Origin: JALZVT01 sp964634815
Lineage (GTDB): Bacteria > Pseudomonadota > Gammaproteobacteria > Pseudomonadales > Azotimanducaceae
Assembly: GCA_964634815.1 (NCBI GenBank)
Contig: CAZWMD010000003.1
Coordinates: forward strand, 62,001 to 126,000
Direction of reading: 5' to 3'
DNA: 64,000 nucleotides
The notes under the pieces were generated by a model. The model did no database searches. It had not been told where the DNA came from and was given only the letters and a program-made list of their open reading frames with translations. Both the position numbers and the translations under genes were made by a program. Shown piece after piece: positions 1-7,099 of the stretch. Every line of letters starts with the position of its first letter. The first letter of the stretch is position 1.

Positions 1-155
1 GGTGCACCCTCAACCAGCAGGTGACCACCGCAGATGAGGGCGGTTAGCAGTCTTTGCACCAACAGCTCCTGGCCGATGATTCGACTCTCGAGCCAACTGC
101 CTACCGACCGAATTCTTGCGCTTGAGTCGGCGCTATTTGCAACGGGTGCGTCCAT
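1..155 (-). CDS. MoxR-family AAA+ ATPase, N-terminal fragment
   Basis: Only the first 51 codons lie in the window; the gene runs off the left edge. The reading frame from the ATG at 153-155 gives a short variable leader, then 'IIGQELLVQRLLTALICGGH' followed by 'LLVEGA'. This is the conserved stretch just before the Walker A loop in MoxR ATPases ('vIGQe..v..lL.AllaGGHvLLEGvPG'). MoxR proteins are AAA+ chaperones, usually encoded beside DUF58 and von Willebrand-A proteins, but those neighbours would be outside the window. An AGGAA sits about 12 bases before the ATG. The gene diverges from amt. The family call rests on a short but diagnostic segment, and Walker A itself is not visible. Confidence 0.75.
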   Translation of the reverse strand, partial: MDAPVANSADSSARIRSVGSWLESRIIGQELLVQRLLTALICGGHLLVEGA

Positions 156-205
156 GGATGGTTTCTGATTCCTGCTGGTGGATAAGAGGCTGTGTCGGGC
201 GCGAT

Positions 206-211
206 ATTGTA
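206..211 (-). promoter_or_regulatory. possible -10 element of the moxR-like gene
   Basis: On the minus strand this hexamer reads TACAAT, a good sigma-70 -10 box about 50 bases before the ATG at 155. No good -35 box is found at 16-18 bp spacing (the best is CTGGAC). The assignment is therefore weak and rests on the -10 box and its position. Confidence 0.25.
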
Positions 212-387
212 CCGGCGCAGAAGAGGCAGTCCAGTTGCCAGCGTCGAACGAAAATTTGCTCTCAAGGCCTCATTGCGGTGCGTCGGGCGGTGTGATTCTG
301 ATCGATGCGCACCAAAATAGGGCTTAAGGTCGAGCCATAGCGCCGCGGGTCACCAGTTTCTCTGGACTGTGCCCCCTGCGAGGGCGC

Positions 388-402
388 GGCACGGTATTTG
401 CA
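388..402 (+). promoter_or_regulatory. sigma-54 promoter of amt
   Basis: The sequence GGCACG-GTAT-TTGCA matches the RpoN consensus TGGCACG-N4-TTGCW at every position except the first T, which lies just outside and is C. The -24 GG is at 388-389 and the -12 GC at 400-401. Transcription would start near 413, about 58 bases before the amt ATG. Ammonium transporter genes are classically under NtrC/RpoN control, so sequence and context agree. A partial NtrC-like half-site (GCGCACC-N5-GGGC) lies at 307-323, but no full NtrC dyad was found. Confidence 0.8.
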
Positions 403-470
403 CCGGTTTTGTTCGCTGATTGCACTTTGACTGTGCGACCCCCTTTGGCCACCTGGAGAGAAGCCTGCAG

Positions 471-1832
471 ATGATTGATAAATGCCTAGAAAACCGCGCG
501 CAACCCCTGCGGCGTCCTGGATCGCCCGGACTGCGAGGACTGTTTGGACGGCCTAATGCCGGGTCGTTGGGGCTGGCCCTGGCGCTTGTTGCCTTTGCCA
601 CCCCGGTAGCGGCGGATGAGCTGAATAGTGCCAACACGGCTTGGATCTTAACCAGCACCGCTTTAGTGCTGTTCATGACGATTCCGGGACTGTCGCTGTT
701 TTATGGCGGCCTGGTGCGCACCAAAAACAGTCTTAGTGTGTTGATGCAGTGCTTCACGATCACCTGTCTGGTGTCGATACTTTGGTTGCTGCTGGGTTAT
801 AGCCTGGCCTTCAGCGAGGGCAACAGTTTCATTGGCGGTTTAAACCACGTTTTGTTTGCCGGAGTGGTTGAGAGTTCGTTGAATGGCGATATACCCGCCA
901 GCTCTTTTGCGCTGTTCCAGATGACCTTTGCCATTATCACGCCAGCTCTGGTGGTTGGTGGCTTTGCCGAGCGCATGCGCTTTTCTGCGGTTGTGTTGTT
1001 CTCGGCACTGTGGCTGCTTGCTGTCTACATCCCTGTGTGTCACTGGGTCTGGGGCGGCGGCTGGCTTGGCGAAATGGGCTTCATGGACTTTGCCGGTGGC
1101 GCCGTTGTTCACATCACCGCTGGTGTGGGTGCGCTTGTGGCTGCTCTGGTGCTTGGGCGTCGCCAAGGATTCCCGGACCGGCCGTTGCCACCACACAACA
1201 TGACCATGACCGTGACCGGTGCCGGCATGCTCTGGGTTGGCTGGTTTGGATTCAATGGCGGCTCAGCGCTTGCTGCGAATGGCGACGCGGCCATGGCAAT
1301 GCTTGTCACCCATATTTCGGCCGCCACCGCGGCGTTTACCTGGCTCGGTATTGAGTGGATTAAGTACGGCAAGCCCAGTGCGCTTGGTGCGGTCACCGGG
1401 ATGGTTGCTGGTCTGGGCACCATCACGCCAGCCTCGGGTTTTGTGGGTCCGGCGGGGGCCTTGATTATTGGCCTGCTCGCGGGCGGTGTGTGCTTTACCG
1501 CAACACTGTTTTTCAAACAGAAACTGAAAATTGATGACTCTCTTGATGTGTTTCCAGTGCACGGTGTTGGCGGCATCCTTGGCTGTCTGTTAACTGCCGT
1601 TTTTGCAAGTAACGCACTCGGTGTGTTTAGTGGCGATCAGGAGTTGAGCATTGCCAGCCAGCTAACCACACAGGCTATTGGCGTGGTAGCAACCATCATC
1701 TACACCGCGGTACTGACCTGGGTGATCCTGATGATCACGGGAGTGGTCTGTGGTGGCAATCGGGTTGACGAAGACACCGAAACCCAGGGGCTGGATTTAA
1801 CCCAGCACAATGAAAAGGGCTACGACCTTTAG
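471..1832 (+). CDS. amt: ammonium transporter (Amt family)
   Basis: Inner-membrane channel for NH4+/NH3 uptake, about 453 residues. The ATG at 471 is preferred over an upstream in-frame TTG at 420 because GGAGAG lies 10 bases before it and it leads into a signal peptide (hydrophobic run then 'TPVAA', cleaved near residue 48), as in other Amt proteins. Eleven hydrophobic helices follow. Family landmarks are 'PGLSLFYGGLVRTKN', 'DFAGGAVVHITAGVGAL', 'GWFGFNGGSALAANG', the first pore His in 'VTHISAA' and the second in 'FPVHGVGGILG'. No glnK/glnB PII gene is adjacent, which is unusual because amt is often paired with glnK. Nitrogen control is indicated by the sigma-54 promoter at 388-402. Confidence 0.95.
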   Translation: MIDKCLENRAQPLRRPGSPGLRGLFGRPNAGSLGLALALVAFATPVAADELNSANTAWILTSTALVLFMTIPGLSLFYGGLVRTKNSLSVLMQCFTITCLVSILWLLLGYSLAFSEGNSFIGGLNHVLFAGVVESSLNGDIPASSFALFQMTFAIITPALVVGGFAERMRFSAVVLFSALWLLAVYIPVCHWVWGGGWLGEMGFMDFAGGAVVHITAGVGALVAALVLGRRQGFPDRPLPPHNMTMTVTGAGMLWVGWFGFNGGSALAANGDAAMAMLVTHISAATAAFTWLGIEWIKYGKPSALGAVTGMVAGLGTITPASGFVGPAGALIIGLLAGGVCFTATLFFKQKLKIDDSLDVFPVHGVGGILGCLLTAVFASNALGVFSGDQELSIASQLTTQAIGVVATIIYTAVLTWVILMITGVVCGGNRVDEDTETQGLDLTQHNEKGYDL

Positions 1833-1842
1833 GTCTTAGCCC
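1817..1842 (-). terminator. Rho-independent terminator for the ddl operon, overlapping the amt 3' end
   Basis: Two 11-base arms (1817-1827 and 1832-1842; one mismatch, GGGCTAMGACC) enclose a 4-base loop. Read on the minus strand, the hairpin follows the ddl stop at 1846 and is followed by TTTTCATT, a short U-tract. The amt stop codon falls in the loop, so the terminator is embedded in the end of amt. On the plus strand there is no T-run, so it is likely a one-way terminator. Confidence 0.7.
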
Positions 1843-1845
1843 CGA

Positions 1846-2856
1846 CTAGGATTGGGCCGCACGCTGCATAGCGCTCTCAATGAGGGCGCTAAGTAGCTGC
1901 GGGAAGTCCAAACCCAGGGCCTTGGCTCCGTCCGGATACAGGCTGGTGGGTGTCATGCCCGGTAGCGTGTTGACTTCAAGCAGTACCGGATCGCCGCTCG
2001 GCGGTACGATGAAATCGGCACGAGACAAGTCTTGTAACCCAAGTACCTCATGGGCCGTCAGGGCAATCTGCTGCAGCTGTTGAGCCTCAGCCTCATCCAT
2101 CTGAGCAGGCACCACATGTTTGCTTGCGCCCTGGGCGTAGCGATTGTTGTAGTCATACCACTCGTCGTCCCCGGTCAGAATCTCAATGACAGGGTGAGGT
2201 ATGGCTTGTTGACCAAAAAGATCCAGCACGCCAACCGTTATCTCGCGACCTGCTATGAAAGGTTCAACCAGAATTTGTTCACCCAGAGCCAGGGCCGCGG
2301 CAACAGCAGCATTCAGATCACCACCATTGGGCATCGGCGTCACTCCCAGCGCGGAGCCTTGCTGCATGGGCTTGATAACAACCTTGTCGCCCATGTGGGC
2401 TTCGATGTCTGATGCGATCTTCGCCGCGCCCAGATCTGTTTCATTTGGGTTCGAGCGATAGACAAGATCACGGGCCACCGGCAGGTTGGCGCGACGAAAC
2501 AGGGCTTTTGCCACAGCTTTATCCATAGCAAATGCGCTGGGTTGTACGCCGCTACCAACGTACGGGAGCCCAAGCATCTCCAGCATGCCTTGTACGGTAC
2601 CGTCCTCACCGGGTGGTCCGTGCAACGCGGGAAACACCACATCGGGTTGCAGGGCGCTGAGCTGTTGCGTCACTGTCTCGTTCAGGTCAATCGAAGTGAC
2701 TACGTAGTTCGAGTGTTGTCTTAGGGCAGCGATCACGCCTTTGGCTGAACTGCGTGATACATCCGCTTCGGCAGACTTGCCGCCACTCAACACCGCGATG
2801 TTGAGCGCTGACGTGGTGTTGATCTTGAGATCGGTTGTGTTGCTCGCTGTAGTCAC
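1846..2856 (-). CDS. ddl: D-alanine--D-alanine ligase
   Basis: ATP-grasp enzyme that joins two D-alanines for peptidoglycan precursors in the cytoplasm; 336 residues. The N-terminal motif 'NIAVLSGGKSAEADVSRSSA', the loop 'HGPPGEDGTVQGMLEMLGLP' and the C-terminal 'LLEVNTLPGMTPTSLYP' are typical Ddl signatures. The frame is open further upstream into the preceding gene, but the GTG at 2856, ten bases after the S9 peptidase stop, is the sensible start. The ribosome site is weak, so translation may be coupled. The N-terminal tail before 'NIAVLSGG' is about 18 residues longer than usual. The gene lies outside any division/cell-wall (dcw) cluster, as the last gene of a peptidase operon. Confidence 0.93.
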   Translation of the reverse strand: MTTASNTTDLKINTTSALNIAVLSGGKSAEADVSRSSAKGVIAALRQHSNYVVTSIDLNETVTQQLSALQPDVVFPALHGPPGEDGTVQGMLEMLGLPYVGSGVQPSAFAMDKAVAKALFRRANLPVARDLVYRSNPNETDLGAAKIASDIEAHMGDKVVIKPMQQGSALGVTPMPNGGDLNAAVAAALALGEQILVEPFIAGREITVGVLDLFGQQAIPHPVIEILTGDDEWYDYNNRYAQGASKHVVPAQMDEAEAQQLQQIALTAHEVLGLQDLSRADFIVPPSGDPVLLEVNTLPGMTPTSLYPDGAKALGLDFPQLLSALIESAMQRAAQS

Positions 2857-2866
2857 TGCGGTTTTC

Positions 2867-4852
2867 TCATGGCAGGTTGTCGATTTGCAACTCGATGGGT
2901 GGATCACCAGGAGTGATACCAAACACCTTGCAGAAAAATTGATACTCGGCGGCAGCAGCATGCTGGATGTTCTTCGCCCCGCGAAACCCGTGGCCTTCGC
3001 CAGCAAACTCAACGTAGGCCACCGGGAGTGATTTTGCCTTTAGCGCGGCAACCATGGCTTGTGCCTGGCCCGGTGGAACCACGGCGTCATCAGAACCCTG
3101 AAAAAAGATTACCGGGCAAGACAGGTCATCTACTGAGTTTATTGGCGATCGACTGTGCCATTCGTTTTTGGGAATGAGCCCGTCGATGTAACGCGCCTCA
3201 AACTTGTGGGTTTCCTGCGCCAACGCGGTGAGGTCGCCAATGCCGTAGTGTGAAGCGCCAGCGGCGAACACGTTACCAAAGGTGAGGGCGGCAAGGGTGG
3301 TGTAGCCGCCAGCGCTACCACCTTTGATGGCCATGCGACTCGGGTCGACGCGATCACTCTGGGCCAGTGCCAGGGCTATGTCCTCGCAGTCGTGTACGTC
3401 AACCAGTCCCCACTGATTGCGCAACCTTTCGCGATAGGCGCGGCCGTAGCCGGTGCTGCCGCCGTAGTTAACATCTGCAACTGCCCAGCCGCGTGATGTG
3501 TAGTACTGAATACGCGGGTTCAGCGCAGGGCTGGTCTGTGAGGTGGGGCCGCCGTGGCTGAGCACCAGCAGCGGCGGACGTTCTTCGTCACTGGCGCCGG
3601 CGTTTGAGCCTGTGTGTGGATGGGTTGGCAGATACAGCCAGGCATGAGTTTCTTCATTCCGCCGATTGGTGATTTCTATCGCCTCAGGAATCGAAACCCT
3701 GGCCAGTGCAAAGTTGCCCGCGCTGCGCAGTTTGGTGACCTGTCCGTCGCTAATGCGGATTGCAATCAAGGTTGCAAATCCAATCCTTGAATCGGCCAGA
3801 GCAAACAGATGTGACGCTGATGCGCACAGGGCGTGATAGCCCGCAAAGTCTGTGTTGAATTTCGTTAGCTGATGGTTGTGCTCTAGCGGATCCTGACCTG
3901 CGCTTAGCAGGGAGAGCTCACCCAGACCCTGCTGCTGACGTATGGCTGCCAGATCGCCGTTGGCCAGTTGAAGGGACTCGCGAATGCCAAACACCCATGC
4001 CGGGGAGGCGTATTCCGCCTCATCAGGGCAAAGGGGTAAGGCGTTTGGAACAGCATGTACGTGCAAGTTCCAAAACCCGGAGCGATCTGATGCGAACATC
4101 AGATCGCCATTGTTCAACCATAGGGGCTGGGTGATCGACTCGTTGCTGGTGCCTTCGATTGGCTGAGCATTTTCCAGCAGGCCTGGAGTGAGATTGGCGC
4201 GATAAAGTTTGCTCTCATCCCAGGGCATATGTGGATGGTCCCAGCCCACAAAAGCAAGTTGTTGGTCTTGTGGGTTTAGTCGCGGAGCGGCGTAAAAATC
4301 ATGAGTTGCGTGCAGCTCATGTTCGCTGGCATCACTCAGAGCAATACTTACCAAAGAGTTTTTCGGTTCACTGCCCGGGGTGAGATGCTGCTCGCATACC
4401 GCAACCAACTGTTTGTTGTGCGCATCAAGAGCAAAGTCTGCATAGCGCCTATTGGAATCGGTCTGGGTAAGTTGTCGCGGTGGCGAGGGCGTGACATTAC
4501 CGCTCACCATTTCCAGATCAACCACAAAGATATTCTGGTCGCTGAAATTAACAAAATAGACACTTGAGTCTGTGGCCAGAAAAGCACCGCCACCGTATTC
4601 GTGAACGCGACTGCGGACATTGAGTGGTGCGGGAGTAAGCTCTATGCCGATGTCGTCCGGTATGTTCGGATCGAGCATGATCAGCGTTGAGCGACCGGCC
4701 TCCTCAGGACGGCTTTCGAGCAAAAAGAGAGCGTTTGCTGCGTACTGCAGGTCAGCGAAGCCCGTTACTCCGCGCGTAAGTTCTTCTGTACCTAGGGGTG
4801 ATTTCCAGCTGCCGTAGGCAAGGTTGGCACCTGGAGTGTGCGATGAAGTCAT
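2867..4852 (-). CDS. S9-family prolyl oligopeptidase-like serine peptidase
   Basis: Predicted cytoplasmic peptidase of 661 residues, like dipeptidyl/acylaminoacyl peptidases. The N-terminal ~400 residues look like a beta-propeller with repeated SDRSGFWNL-type blades. The C-terminal part is an alpha/beta hydrolase. The catalytic Ser is Ser513 in 'IKGGSAGGYTTLAAL', the Asp is in 'GSDDAVVPPGQ' (588/589), and the His is His621 in 'GEGHGFR'. No signal peptide is seen. The ATG at 4852 overlaps the upstream acetyltransferase stop (ATGA), indicating translational coupling. Substrate cannot be read from sequence; short peptides are the family norm. Confidence 0.93.
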   Translation of the reverse strand: MTSSHTPGANLAYGSWKSPLGTEELTRGVTGFADLQYAANALFLLESRPEEAGRSTLIMLDPNIPDDIGIELTPAPLNVRSRVHEYGGGAFLATDSSVYFVNFSDQNIFVVDLEMVSGNVTPSPPRQLTQTDSNRRYADFALDAHNKQLVAVCEQHLTPGSEPKNSLVSIALSDASEHELHATHDFYAAPRLNPQDQQLAFVGWDHPHMPWDESKLYRANLTPGLLENAQPIEGTSNESITQPLWLNNGDLMFASDRSGFWNLHVHAVPNALPLCPDEAEYASPAWVFGIRESLQLANGDLAAIRQQQGLGELSLLSAGQDPLEHNHQLTKFNTDFAGYHALCASASHLFALADSRIGFATLIAIRISDGQVTKLRSAGNFALARVSIPEAIEITNRRNEETHAWLYLPTHPHTGSNAGASDEERPPLLVLSHGGPTSQTSPALNPRIQYYTSRGWAVADVNYGGSTGYGRAYRERLRNQWGLVDVHDCEDIALALAQSDRVDPSRMAIKGGSAGGYTTLAALTFGNVFAAGASHYGIGDLTALAQETHKFEARYIDGLIPKNEWHSRSPINSVDDLSCPVIFFQGSDDAVVPPGQAQAMVAALKAKSLPVAYVEFAGEGHGFRGAKNIQHAAAAEYQFFCKVFGITPGDPPIELQIDNLP

Positions 4853-5418
4853 GGTTGCGACTCTTTGGTATCAATGGCTTGCAAAGCAGATTCCGGCAGC
4901 ATGGACGCTCTATCAGCGACACAGGACCAACGTTCGTGATCGCGCCACTTGCCGTTAATGAACAGAAACTTTTCTGAGAGGCCTTCCAGGGTAAATCCGG
5001 CGCGTTGCACCAGAGCAATTGAGCGTGTGTTGTTGGGCTGGATGTTGGCTTCTAGGCGATGCAAATTCATAGTGTTGAAAGCGTAGCGTTTAACAAGTTC
5101 CAAACCCTCAGTCATGTAACCGTTGCCAAGATAGGGTGCACCAACATAATACCCAAGTGATGCGTTCAGAAAAGAACCACGCACAACGTTGTTCAGGTTG
5201 ATTACACCCACAATCTGGTCGTCTGCGTAGCGGCCAATGATAAATCCCTCGTGATCTGCGGTCTGTGTGCGTGCCATGTACTGCGTGTAGGTTGCGCCGT
5301 TGATGGGGGGTGATATCCATGGCGCATGCAGATGCTGGCTCACTCGCATTAGCTCTACAAATTCAGAACGATCGCTCTCTCTGACGTGGCGCAGGTAGAC
5401 ACTGGGATGGCTAGTCAT
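4849..5418 (-). CDS. GNAT N-acetyltransferase, RimJ-like
   Basis: Predicted acetyl-CoA-dependent N-acetyltransferase of about 189 residues. Landmarks are the N-terminal 'VYLRHVRESDRSEF' strand-helix, 'IVGVINLNNVVRG', the acetyl-CoA loop region 'YLGNGYMTEGLELVKRYAF', and the late 'LHRLEANIQPNNTRSIALVQ' typical of RimJ/RimL enzymes. The start is uncertain: the ATG at 5418 overlaps the upstream stop by 8 bases, while in-frame ATGs at 5439 and further upstream would lengthen the protein by up to 13 residues with no better ribosome site. The 3' end overlaps the S9 peptidase start by 4 bases. The target (ribosomal protein, peptide or antibiotic) is unknown. Confidence 0.85.
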   Translation of the reverse strand: MTSHPSVYLRHVRESDRSEFVELMRVSQHLHAPWISPPINGATYTQYMARTQTADHEGFIIGRYADDQIVGVINLNNVVRGSFLNASLGYYVGAPYLGNGYMTEGLELVKRYAFNTMNLHRLEANIQPNNTRSIALVQRAGFTLEGLSEKFLFINGKWRDHERWSCVADRASMLPESALQAIDTKESQP

Positions 5419-5701
5419 CGGCTCGGGCGTTGGATTCATGGGCAGTGGGGTCGTCAAGAGCTTGTTGGATTTCTTGAGATTTGGCGATTTGGGCGAGGCG
5501 TTCCAGGTTGAATATTTCCCACAAGCTGGGGGGAATCATCGCAAGCCCCAGCATGAGGTAGTGCAAGCCCTGAGTTTTATAAGTCGATGTGAAGGGCAAC
5601 AAACCGGAAAAGTTGAAGCCATCTTCCGCCCAGCGCAGCAGTCCGAAGGTGAACAAGCTAAAGCCTGCGGCCAGCAATAAAAAACGTACAAAGAACTTCA
5701 T
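5411..5701 (-). CDS. small two-helix membrane protein, unknown function
   Basis: 96 residues. Two hydrophobic segments (about residues 4-22 and 46-62, the second containing 'GLHYLMLGLAMIPPSLWEIF') predict two inner-membrane helices with a short loop. The charged C-terminal 30 residues should be cytoplasmic. No family is recognised. It starts 18 bases after the C39-like peptidase stop and its end overlaps the acetyltransferase start, so it belongs to the same operon. Reality as a gene is supported by this tight packing. Confidence 0.65.
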   Translation of the reverse strand: MKFFVRFLLLAAGFSLFTFGLLRWAEDGFNFSGLLPFTSTYKTQGLHYLMLGLAMIPPSLWEIFNLERLAQIAKSQEIQQALDDPTAHESNARADD

Positions 5702-5719
5702 ACCTGACTTATGCCTAGC

Positions 5720-6841
5720 TTATTCCTGGTTACGGGATGTTGTGCTTGCGGGATGAACAAAGTAGGCAGCACCGCGTGAGCCAAGCCAGGCCTGGGAGAA
5801 CTGTGCAAGATCGTACTCGCGGGCTGTAGTGGCTGCTGACTCTGCGGCAGGATCACGGCACAACACGCTGTTTTGCTTAGTGCCATAGACCACCACGAGG
5901 TGGCCGTCAGTTTGCTGCAACGGCGCACCTGTTAGCTCGCCTTTGCCAAAGCTCAGGCTGGCGACAAACGGCCCTTGCCACTGGGCAATTGCATCCCAGC
6001 TTTGGACCAGCTCAAGGGCAGAAACAAATCCGCGCCGTCCGGCTTGCACCATGTTGAGTGGCCAAACGCCAAAGAGCCCGGTTGCCGGGTCTTTGCAGGC
6101 GTCGATGAAGGCGGGGTGAAACGGCATGCCGTAGTAGGCCATTACCATGGAAAGGGCTGTTGGCGAACAGGTTCTTTGGCGTTGACTCTGGGGTTGCACC
6201 ATCTGAGAAAGCGCTGGTACATCGGTAATGGGTCTTGCGCCGGTTGTCATGGGTCCAGGGTGCACAGCAGTGTAGTTCTGTGGGCGCCTGGAGATGACGA
6301 GCAGGTAGTTACTGGGCGCTGAGTCACTTGCCAGAGTAATGGTCAACCTTGGTTGTGATACGGCAGCGTGAGCTTTGAAGACATCAATCGCTGTAGAGAT
6401 GTTTTGGGAGATGTTGGGCCTGGAGCCTGAACCTCCAGCGTTATCAGCTGATGGGTGATGGACGAAGGGAAATTCTGCATGACTGGCAACACTAGCAAGG
6501 CTCCACTGCTGTCCATCTGCCGTTAAACTGACGCGGTAGGCATAGGGCGTTGACGACAGGAGAACCAGACTTGGGACAATTAATTCATCCGCTTGCAGAT
6601 CATCCAGATCAATCCGGGCTTCAAAGTACTGTGGGGCATTACGCTTTGATGTCGGGTTGGGGAGAGTTTTCCAGTTCAGCGATCCGCCCACAGGCAATCC
6701 ATAAGTCTCGCTCGCCCGGCCGGCTCCGAATCGCAGGGTTGAGTGCCCCGAGCTGGCTGAAGCTCCTGGGATACTCTGGTTTTCCAAAGAGGTGGCGTTA
6801 ATGTCTGTCTTCCTGCGGCTGCTCTCAACTGACCATTGCAC
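5720..6841 (-). CDS. C39-like (papain-fold) peptidase
   Basis: About 373 residues. The C-terminal half resembles the peptidase C39 / BtrH-like superfamily: Cys225 in 'RQRTCSPTALSMVMAYYG', His314 in 'TDGHLVVVYG' and Asp330 in 'VLCRDPAAES', in the expected order. The N-terminal ~190 residues form a beta-rich domain with no recognised family. There is no ABC-transporter fusion and no signal peptide, so it is not a bacteriocin exporter. The start is unsure: the frame opens at a GTG at 6841, which places its first 41 bases inside the divergent gene at 6801. Later TTG or ATT starts are possible. It is the first gene of the peptidase/ddl operon. Confidence 0.75.
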   Translation of the reverse strand: MQWSVESSRRKTDINATSLENQSIPGASASSGHSTLRFGAGRASETYGLPVGGSLNWKTLPNPTSKRNAPQYFEARIDLDDLQADELIVPSLVLLSSTPYAYRVSLTADGQQWSLASVASHAEFPFVHHPSADNAGGSGSRPNISQNISTAIDVFKAHAAVSQPRLTITLASDSAPSNYLLVISRRPQNYTAVHPGPMTTGARPITDVPALSQMVQPQSQRQRTCSPTALSMVMAYYGMPFHPAFIDACKDPATGLFGVWPLNMVQAGRRGFVSALELVQSWDAIAQWQGPFVASLSFGKGELTGAPLQQTDGHLVVVYGTKQNSVLCRDPAAESAATTAREYDLAQFSQAWLGSRGAAYFVHPASTTSRNQE

Positions 6842-7076
6842 GTTGTGTGACGAGGCCTTGTCGATGTTATTCAGTATGCCAGATATTGCCGGTCTGGAGC
6901 TTAGGGTTGTTGATGTTGTCAGCGACGATGAGCTGCTGGAAAAATACGGCCAGCGCGTGCCGGTGTTACAGCTCTTTAAGGGTGCTGAGTCTTCAGCCAG
7001 GCCTGATGAACTGGTACTCGAGCTTGCCTGGCCATTTACTTCTCAATCGGTGGGATCAGCACTTCGCGCTCTTTAG
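6801..7076 (+). CDS. glutaredoxin-like thioredoxin-fold protein (DUF836)
   Basis: Small cytoplasmic protein of 91 residues. A CxxC pair (CTLC) sits near the N-terminus in 'LLSTDHCTLCDEALSML', and the fold's cis-Pro region is 'YGQRVPVLQL'. This matches the DUF836/YruB-like glutaredoxin family. The ATG at 6801 is preferred to an in-frame GTG at 6792 because AGAGGTGG lies directly upstream. Its 5' end overlaps the predicted start of the divergent C39-like peptidase gene by about 41 bases. Redox partner unknown. Confidence 0.85.
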   Translation: MSVFLRLLSTDHCTLCDEALSMLFSMPDIAGLELRVVDVVSDDELLEKYGQRVPVLQLFKGAESSARPDELVLELAWPFTSQSVGSALRAL

Positions 7077-7099
7077 GAATGTCTATCTATTGGCAACTG

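Noticed and set aside
1109..1576. 155-codon minus-strand frame inside amt
   Set aside because: Shadow of the transporter coding frame; low-complexity Ala/Pro content.
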